From CAZIIK01 sp964539235 (GTDB lineage Bacteria > Pseudomonadota > Gammaproteobacteria > Francisellales > CACEW01): a stretch of 12,839 nt of DNA. The DNA lies in contig CAZIIK010000059.1 in the NCBI GenBank assembly GCA_964539235.1, positions 1 to 12,839 on the forward strand, written 5' to 3'. A model generated the notes under the pieces. It saw nothing but the letters and a program-made list of their open reading frames with translations. It searched no databases and was not told the origin of the DNA. Below, piece by piece: positions 7,761 through 12,839 of this stretch; the first letter of the stretch is position 1; each line of letters begins with the position of its first letter. The position numbers and the translations under genes are program-made.

Positions 7761-8375
7761 TCAGCAACGTGTTGCGACAACATACACTTCAGCAGAGCGA
7801 TCTCGTGATGCCTGCGGCTTGCGAATCTTCACCTGATTGAAATGTTGGCGGAGCTGTTTGAGCCAAGCTTCATAGCCTTGACCCTGAAAAACCTTGGTTA
7901 CCAACTGCCCACCAACAGGCAAGACCGCCTGAGCAAATTCAGTTGCCAGTTCGACCAAATACATCGACTGCGCAGCATCCGTGGTTTTGTTACCCGTCAA
8001 ATTCGGCGCCATATCTGAAACCACCAAATCAACCTGACGTTCACCCACTACGTTCATCAGCTCGTCATATACCGCCTGTTCAGTAAAATCACCTTGAATA
8101 AAATGCACATCCGCAAAGTGATCCATCGGCAAAATATCCAAGGCAACAACCTGACCACGGTCCCCTAAAATGTGCGACAACACCTGTGACCAACCACCCG
8201 GCGCTGCACCCAGATCCACAACGGTCATGCCAGGTTTAATCAGCTGATCTTTCTGCTGCAATTCCAACAATTTATAAGCCGCCCGCGAACGATAACCATC
8301 ACGTTGCGATTGCTTGACGAACTGATCAGAAAAATGTTCTTCCAACCACCGATTACTACTTTTGGAACGTGGCAT
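7761..8375 (-). CDS. rlmE: 23S rRNA (uridine-2552-2'-O)-methyltransferase RlmE (FtsJ/RrmJ)
   Basis: Cytoplasmic enzyme that methylates the ribose of U2552 in the A loop of 23S rRNA, a late step of large-subunit assembly. The 204 residues match the family length. The SAM site is VVDLGAAPGGWSQ (52-64). The K-D-K-E catalytic tetrad is complete: Lys35 (AAYKLLEL), Asp121 (VSDMAPNLTG), Lys161 (TKVFQGQG) and Glu196 (RSAEVYVVA). All are three residues behind the E. coli numbering. The ATG at 8375 is preceded by AGGAG (8388-8384) with an eight-base spacer. In E. coli and many relatives rlmE is transcribed with ftsH and flanked by divergent yhbY; here both neighbours differ, so it probably relies on its own promoter and may be transcribed alone. 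Confidence 0.97.
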   Translation of the reverse strand: MPRSKSSNRWLEEHFSDQFVKQSQRDGYRSRAAYKLLELQQKDQLIKPGMTVVDLGAAPGGWSQVLSHILGDRGQVVALDILPMDHFADVHFIQGDFTEQAVYDELMNVVGERQVDLVVSDMAPNLTGNKTTDAAQSMYLVELATEFAQAVLPVGGQLVTKVFQGQGYEAWLKQLRQHFNQVKIRKPQASRDRSAEVYVVATRC

Positions 8376-8452
8376 GACTGATGCTCCTGATTAGAACCTG
8401 CCACCAAATAGCGCTGCTGCAAATGAATAAGGCTCGACGACACTGGCTGGAG

Positions 8453-8482
8453 ATAATAGCGTTGATCACCTCTGTGATTCAA
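8453..8482 (-). promoter_or_regulatory. Candidate promoter for rlmE
   Basis: On the minus strand, TTGAAT (8482-8477) is followed after 18 bases by TATTAT (8458-8453). Matches to consensus are 4/6 and 5/6. The leader would be about 70 bases. The rest of the 8376-8608 gap holds no coding region I can support. Confidence 0.5.
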
Positions 8483-8544
8483 ACCAAACCTTGGTGGGAA
8501 ATCCCGCTGAAGATTCGATAGAGAAATGAGTCAAATCCAGAAAA

Positions 8545-8576
8545 TTGAGTGTGAATACTCAGATTTCTGCTATAAT
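8545..8576 (+). promoter_or_regulatory. Candidate extended -10 promoter for the DUF4143 ATPase
   Basis: TGCTATAAT (8568-8576) is a perfect extended -10 element. TTGAGT at 8545-8550 could be a -35 box, but the 20-base spacing is too long, so the extended -10 probably dominates. The 5-base inverted repeat TGAGT/ACTCA (8546-8561) overlaps this -35 and may be a weak operator. The start would be near 8583, about 26 bases before the ATG at 8609. Confidence 0.5.
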
Positions 8577-8608
8577 TTCACAAAATTTCTTACTCTACCT
8601 GTCCCCAA

Positions 8609-9790
8609 ATGCTAGATAGAACCCTACAATCATTACCCACCACAACCCTTTTATCTGGTAAAAGCATCTTGCTGTTAGGCGCAAGACAAACTGGCAAAAC
8701 AACCCTATTGCAACAGCTCTATCACACCCTGATGGTTTCCCTGATTCAACCGAGAATACGACAACAGTAAGAACAAAACCCGAGTCTACTGTGTGATGAA
8801 ATTGAGGCATTGGCCGAAGATCACCCTAATCCATTAGTGATCATTGATGAAATTCAGAAAGTACCGTTACTGATGGACGTTATCCAGGATCTGATCGACC
8901 GGAAGGTTGCGCAATTTATTCTCACTGGCTCTTCAGCACGCAAACTGAAGCGTGGCCCACAGATCAATTTAATGCCAGGTCGCGTGATTCCGATGTACAT
9001 GGACCCGCTCAATCTCATAGAAATTCTGTCAAATGCCCTAAATCTCGAGAATATTCTGAGCTTTGGCAGCTTACCTGAAATCATCAGCACACCGAATAAG
9101 CGGGACAAAACTGAATTACTGAATGCCTACGTTTCACTCTATCTAGAAGAAGAAATCCGTGCAGAGGCCTTGGTCAGAAACTTAGCAGCTTTTAGTCAAT
9201 TCTTAACACTTGCAGCCAATGAGTCTGGTTACGCCATCAATTACTCAAAATTGTCGCAAAAAATTGGCGTTGCACACACCACGATTGCTGAGTACTACCA
9301 AATCTTGGTCGACTGTTTAGTCGCCCATAAAATCCCAGCTTACACAGAAAGCAAATCACGCCACAAACTCAGTCAAGCCAATAAATACCTATTCTTTGAC
9401 CTCGGCATCCGGCGCATTGCTGCCCATGAAGGTGAACAACCTGATCTAAAACAACAAGGGCATTTATTTGAACAATGGGTTGGTTTATCACTGATTCAAC
9501 TGTCACGCACATCACTCAACCGCATCGAATTAATGTATTGGAAAGACCATAACGGCCCAGAAGTCGACTGGTTATTAAAATGCCAGCAGAAATTGATCCC
9601 GATCGAAGTGAAATTAACGAACCAGCCCAGTCAACACGATGCCCGCCATCTCAAACTATTCCTACAAGAGTACGCTGAAAGTGACATTGCTTATGTGGTC
9701 TGCCAAGTCACGCGCAAGCTAAAGCTCAGCGATGGTATTTACGCGATTCCTTGGCAGGATTTAGCCGACATAATCACCGTCATATCATGA
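8609..9790 (+). pseudogene. AAA family ATPase with DUF4143 domain (COG1373-like), disrupted near the P-loop
   Basis: The ATG at 8609 opens a normal COG1373-type start with Walker A GARQTGKT (residues 24-31). The frame then meets TAA at 8768-8770 and continues in the same frame with EQNPSLLCDEIEAL, the Walker B region LVIIDEIQKVP, the sensor-like LTGSSARKL and the DUF4143 part. Between 8720 and 8770 fragments of the expected sequence appear in other frames: DSTE in frame 1 and REYDNSK in frame 3. This suggests several small indels that nearly cancel. The C-terminal half is intact and keeps a PD-(D/E)xK-like set (HLFEQW, EVDW, PIEVKL). The family is common, chromosomal and poorly understood. 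The only starts after the stop, such as TTG 8810, would lack the P-loop. The 3' end overlaps the convergent epimerase gene by 52 bases. No antitoxin-like partner is visible. Confidence 0.75.
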
Positions 9791-10698
9791 ACCTCACCAG
9801 GCGCTAACACGGGCAAACGTTCCGGGTGATTTAAACTATTGGGTGGCGCCATCCACGGTTCAATACAGAAAAACGGCTGCTCGGGCACATGATACAGCTG
9901 CACATAGCGCAATAATCGTTGTGCAGGCCCAGAAATCATCATTTCCAAGCAAAAATCAGCCGGAAATAATAATCGAATTGGCTGTTCAACGTCGATCTCG
10001 TGTAAAGATTCGTTCACATCCGGCGCACTCAAAGGCAAGGGAAACTCAGGCGCGGCGGCTTCGCCAACAACATCAGTCAAATCATCGTTATACACAATAC
10101 GCCGCAGACCGGGCACATCAATCTGTACCGCTGATTTTTGATACGTTGGATCAATGTAGAAATACGGATGAAGCCCAGCATAATAATGCAGTGGTCCTTG
10201 CCCACGATTTTCACACCGCTGCCGACAAGACAACACACCGGCTGCAATTTCATAAGTCAGTGTCAAACAAAATTCAAATGGGTAACACGCACGTGTTTCG
10301 GGCGTGTCTTGCAACTGAATGGTCAAGCGTTGCGCTGTTTGTTCAACCACCTGCCACGGTTGCGCATGGGCGAACCCATGGATATCTAAGCGATACAACC
10401 GGCCATTATGGCGATATTGTGAAGCACCATCACAAGACAAACGCCCACAAATCGGAAAACACAGTGGCCAACCGCCACAAATCTTGCCTTGTGCTTGCCA
10501 GTCACCCGGTAAATACAAGATCTCTCTCGATTGGCCGCTGGCATCTGGCATCTGTAATTGGGTTAACAAACCACCTTGTTCAGGCAGACAGGTCAAGCGT
10601 GTTAGGCCGTCACTGGCCAGCAATTCAATTGACACAAAATTTTCTCGGGACAAAAGCGATCTAACATTGTAAGGGGTTTTTTGATACATTGCAGCCAC
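9739..10698 (-). CDS. Aldose 1-epimerase / hexose-6-phosphate mutarotase-like protein
   Basis: A 319-residue protein of the galactose-mutarotase fold, which interconverts alpha and beta anomers of aldoses or hexose phosphates in the cytoplasm. Counting from the GTG at 10698, family landmarks are CFPICGRL (80-87) with YRHNG shortly after, HGFAHAQPW (107-115), AGLHPYF (174-180) supplying the likely acid His177, and CIEPWMAPPNSLN (278-290) supplying the likely base Glu280. The substrate cannot be told. The GTG at 10698 and the ATG at 10689 are both possible starts; the ATG has the weak AAGTGG just upstream, so the real start may be three codons later. The gene is divergent from the GT39 gene with fewer than 40 bases between them. 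Its 3' end overlaps the DUF4143 ATPase. Confidence 0.88.
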   Translation of the reverse strand: MAAMYQKTPYNVRSLLSRENFVSIELLASDGLTRLTCLPEQGGLLTQLQMPDASGQSREILYLPGDWQAQGKICGGWPLCFPICGRLSCDGASQYRHNGRLYRLDIHGFAHAQPWQVVEQTAQRLTIQLQDTPETRACYPFEFCLTLTYEIAAGVLSCRQRCENRGQGPLHYYAGLHPYFYIDPTYQKSAVQIDVPGLRRIVYNDDLTDVVGEAAAPEFPLPLSAPDVNESLHEIDVEQPIRLLFPADFCLEMMISGPAQRLLRYVQLYHVPEQPFFCIEPWMAPPNSLNHPERLPVLAPGEVHDMTVIMSAKSCQGIA

Positions 10699-10708
10699 TT
10701 AAAAACCC
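10674..10708. repeat. Inverted repeat across the epimerase start, in the divergent gap
   Basis: GGGTTTTT (10674-10681) and AAAAACCC (10701-10708) are perfect 8-base inverted arms separated by 19 bases. The epimerase start codons (10687-10698) lie in the loop. It could be an operator for the divergent pair or an mRNA hairpin exposing the start codon. Low sequence complexity makes chance a real alternative. Confidence 0.4.
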
Positions 10709-10726
10709 GCCTGAGACCTTTGCACA

Positions 10727-12481
10727 ATGCAGCAGAATACTCAGAAAAATCTTTGGCTAGATATCCTTTTTATCACCGTGCTCACCGGACTGTTCTACGC
10801 TGTATTCCTCGGTGTACGCCCGTTGACCAATCCCGATGAAAGTCGCTATGCCAATGCTGCATTACTCATGCTAATGCATCACAACTATGTCACACCGACA
10901 ATTAACGGCATGCCATTCTTAGATAAACCGATTTTGTACTATTGGATTGAAGCCTTAGCCCTCAAATGCTTTGGCGTACACAACTGGGTCATTCGACTAC
11001 CGCAATTGCTGTTTGGCGTCATCGGTGTATTGGCGGTATACCTCACTGGGCGCAAGTTGTTTGATCGCACGACTGGCCTGTGGTCAGCGGCTATTTTGGC
11101 AACATCTTTGCTGTATTTCGTATTCAGCCATTACAACAACATGAGCCTAGAAGTGGCGGTTTGGATCAGCCTCAGTCTGTTTGGTTTTATGCTGGCACAA
11201 CGTGATCATTTGAGTACAGCGTCACGACGTTATTGGATGTGGGGCGCGTATTTCTGCGCCAGCTGCGCTTTCTTGACCAAAGGCATGATGGGCTTGGTAT
11301 TCCCGATTCTCATCATTGGCGCCTGGACCATCGTCCGCAACCAATGGTCGATTTTAAAACGCATGCACTTAGTCAGTGGTTTGGTGATTTTCTTAGCTGT
11401 GGTCACGCCCTGGTTTGTCGCGGTGCAACTGCAAAATTCTTGGTTCTTGAAATATTTTTTCTATGACCAACAAATCCATCGCTTTCTCGGGAGTGGTTTT
11501 AATAACGCCATGCCAATATGGTTTTACCTGCCCATCATTATTTTCGGTTTTTATCCCTGGAGCTTATTCGCGTTGCCAAGCATGCGCCGCTGGCATCATC
11601 TGTGGCGCCAACGTCAGCAACAACCTGATATATTACTGTTAACATTATGGGTTGTGCTGTTAACGATTTTCTTCTCCATCCCGCAATCTAAAATCATCGA
11701 CTACATTCTGCCGATTTTTCCAGCGTTTGCCCTCCTGTTAGGTCGTTACATCGCACAACAATGGCATGTGCCTAGCAAAGGTCTCAGAGTGATGTTGGTG
11801 CTCAACAGCCTATGCACACTCATCCTCGCCTTGACACTGATTGCGCTGCCGATCATCAACACACACATCCCACACAGTATTACGCCTCAACTGAAAGTCC
11901 TGGCAGCAATTTTACTCATTACGGGCGGACTGACTGTACTCTGCACAGCACGTCGCAAACAACGACCTGCTTTAATCCTCTGGGTCATTGCCATGGTGTT
12001 ATTCGAATGGCTAGCATTGACTATCGTCCCGCATGTCGACCAAAACAACAGCGTGAAACTCACCAATGTGATCAAACCTTACGTCAAACCTAACGACGTC
12101 ATTGCCACCTACTCGATTTATTATCAAGACGTGCCGTTACTGCTGAAAAGCCATGTAATTGTCGTCTACTTCTGGCGCAATCAAGCGGTACTCAACACAG
12201 ACAATTGGGCACGAAAAATGATGATCGCACTCCAGCATGACCCAAAATTTAAAGACACCCTGTGGCTGCAAAAACATTTCCAACAGTTTTTGCGCCACAC
12301 GAATAAAACCATTTTTGCCTTTACCAATCCCATTTACTGGCCGCAGATCCAATCTTGGCGGCCTAAAGTGCAATGCTTGGCTTATGCACACGGCAGGATT
12401 GTCTTCACCAATAATGCCCAAATCGCACAACGCATACGCCAGAGCGGCCCACATGGCTGCCAACACCTGACGACGCATTGA
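10727..12481 (+). CDS. Glycosyltransferase family 39 (ArnT/PMT-like) integral membrane protein
   Basis: This 584-residue polytopic inner-membrane protein has about twelve hydrophobic segments. After TM1 the first periplasmic loop carries TNPDESRYANAA (34-45), with the Asp37-Glu38 pair expected at the active site of polyprenyl-phosphate-sugar-using GT-C enzymes. It is followed by FLDKPILYYWIEALALKCFG (64-83), the strongly conserved ArnT-like block. A soluble C-terminal portion (about 450-584) is also typical. Such enzymes move a sugar from undecaprenyl phosphate to lipid A or another periplasmic acceptor. No arn genes are present, so an aminoarabinose role is not shown and I give no symbol. 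The ATG at 10727 has only a weak ribosome site. The divergent epimerase may share its regulation. Confidence 0.88.
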   Translation: MQQNTQKNLWLDILFITVLTGLFYAVFLGVRPLTNPDESRYANAALLMLMHHNYVTPTINGMPFLDKPILYYWIEALALKCFGVHNWVIRLPQLLFGVIGVLAVYLTGRKLFDRTTGLWSAAILATSLLYFVFSHYNNMSLEVAVWISLSLFGFMLAQRDHLSTASRRYWMWGAYFCASCAFLTKGMMGLVFPILIIGAWTIVRNQWSILKRMHLVSGLVIFLAVVTPWFVAVQLQNSWFLKYFFYDQQIHRFLGSGFNNAMPIWFYLPIIIFGFYPWSLFALPSMRRWHHLWRQRQQQPDILLLTLWVVLLTIFFSIPQSKIIDYILPIFPAFALLLGRYIAQQWHVPSKGLRVMLVLNSLCTLILALTLIALPIINTHIPHSITPQLKVLAAILLITGGLTVLCTARRKQRPALILWVIAMVLFEWLALTIVPHVDQNNSVKLTNVIKPYVKPNDVIATYSIYYQDVPLLLKSHVIVVYFWRNQAVLNTDNWARKMMIALQHDPKFKDTLWLQKHFQQFLRHTNKTIFAFTNPIYWPQIQSWRPKVQCLAYAHGRIVFTNNAQIAQRIRQSGPHGCQHLTTH

Positions 12482-12507
12482 CAGTGGGTTTTCTATAACT
12501 GCCGATT

Positions 12508-12680
12508 TTATTCATGACCTTCCGTTGTGTCATTGCAGTCCATCCGTTTGTTACTCGTGACCATTCATCTTGCCATACCAGACCATCACTTTGTCATTCT
12601 GGACTTTTTGTTTTGTCACCCACAAACCTCTCTTGTCATCCCGGACCCTCCACTGTCATCCCGGACTTGATCCGGGATCT
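12508..12680. repeat. Degenerate tandem array of about eight 20-23 bp units
   Basis: Units begin at 12508, 12528, 12551, 12571, 12592, 12614, 12634 and 12654. The core TGTCATCCCGGAC is exact in the last two. It matches 11/13 at 12592, 10/13 at 12571 and 9/13 at 12528, and more loosely in the others. Steps are 20, 23, 20, 21, 22, 20 and 20 bases. Similarity decays leftwards. Unequal unit lengths argue against a coding repeat. It fills the gap after the GT39 gene, just before the IS end. The remainder of the 316-base gap (12482-12797) is a short A+T-rich lead-in and the IS terminus. Confidence 0.65.
12654..12680. repeat. Palindromic dispersed repeat (REP-like) ending the array
   Basis: ATCCCGGA (12658-12665) and TCCGGGAT (12671-12678) are perfect 8-base arms around CTTGA. 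This element, preceded by TGTC, is a familiar dispersed repeat of intergenic DNA in many proteobacteria. No T-run follows, so it is not a classic terminator, although it could stabilise the GT39 mRNA end. Confidence 0.7.
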
Positions 12681-12711
12681 ACTGTCTTAAAAGTCAAGCA
12701 TATTTAAGGTA

Positions 12712-12839
12712 TAGTGCCCCTAAATAATCGGACAGTATTTGCGAGTAGTGCTCCTTAAAGTGATATTATTTTTTAATTATTTAGGGAGATCGACATCATG
12801 AGTCAAAAGCGTCAAAAGTATCCGGCGGAGTTAAAAGCC
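12712..12839 (+). mobile_element. Left end of an IS3-family insertion sequence, cut by window edge
   Basis: TAGTGCCCCTAAATAATCGG (from 12712), followed by ACAG, resembles the terminal repeats of IS3-family elements, and a transposase gene starts 86 bases further in. A second copy-like motif, TAGTGCTCC, lies at 12746-12754. The exact outer base and target duplication cannot be fixed without the right end. Confidence 0.65.
12798..12839 (+). CDS. IS3/IS911-type transposase OrfA, first 14 codons
   Basis: ATG at 12798 with AGGGAG (12783-12788) nine bases upstream encodes MSQKRQKYPAELKA, open to the window edge. A basic start followed by a Y-P/S-x-E-x-K-A motif is the usual beginning of the helix-turn-helix OrfA of IS3-family elements, which binds the terminal repeats and is fused to the DDE domain by -1 frameshifting. 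Only the start is visible, so the subgroup and integrity are unknown. Confidence 0.75.
   Translation, partial: MSQKRQKYPAELKA

Noticed and set aside
8240..8482. 80-codon minus-strand reading frame upstream of rlmE
   Set aside because: Overlaps the rlmE start in another frame and covers its likely promoter; no family features.
8810..9790. Intact 326-residue ATPase from TTG 8810
   Set aside because: It would lack the P-loop, which is encoded upstream in the same frame beyond an in-frame stop.
9843..10664. 273-codon plus-strand reading frame opposite the epimerase gene
   Set aside because: Antisense to a protein with clear family motifs. Its own sequence is His/Arg/Ser-rich with no recognisable domain.
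12508..12680. CRISPR-like array
   Set aside because: Steps of 20-23 bases leave no unique spacers, and units diverge progressively rather than being identical; no cas-like gene is present.
12654..12680. Rho-independent terminator of the GT39 gene
   Set aside because: The stem is strong but no T-run follows, and it lies more than 170 bases after the stop codon.

Overview
The window looks like a chromosomal segment of a gammaproteobacterium. The housekeeping core is rlmE, ftsH and folP, all on the minus strand in the order typical of that class. FtsH and RlmE carry every catalytic residue at nearly E. coli numbering. The accessory genes around this core are decaying, a decayed repeat array and an IS3-family element lie at the right edge, and three of ten genes are broken. 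That combination resembles host-adapted lineages such as Legionellales or Coxiella relatives, but I cannot name the genus from sequence alone.

Layout, left to right. Bases 1-1340 (+) hold an A+T-rich, unrecognised gene, cut by the window edge and split by two apparent single-base losses. Bases 1344-6689 (-) form a tightly packed run read right to left: ftsH, folP, an MFS transporter, a DUF2520/ketopantoate-reductase-like Rossmann protein and a hot-dog thioesterase. Gaps are 39 bases or less and two junctions overlap. A good sigma70-type promoter lies just upstream of ftsH. Bases 6796-7757 (+) hold a frameshifted zinc-ribbon SAM methyltransferase, placed between ftsH and rlmE. rlmE (7761-8375, -) has its own candidate promoter. 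Bases 8609-9790 (+) are a broken AAA/DUF4143 ATPase. Its 3' end overlaps an aldose 1-epimerase-like gene (9739 to about 10698, -), which is divergent from an ArnT/PMT-type GT39 membrane glycosyltransferase (10727-12481, +). After that come about eight degenerate units repeating every 20-23 bp, then the left end of an IS3-family element running off the window.

How the genes relate. FtsH, RlmE and FolP serve membrane proteolysis, 23S rRNA 2'-O-methylation and folate synthesis. The three genes after folP (importer-like MFS, ketopantoate-reductase-like enzyme, thioesterase) suggest a small cofactor or CoA-related module translated with folP; that is inference. The epimerase-like protein and GT39 enzyme point to sugar and envelope glycan chemistry. 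The strongest leads are the periodic repeat array, the folP-linked accessory module, FtsH's lysine-rich tail and the altered loop 2 of FolP. I found no complete new defence or mobile system.
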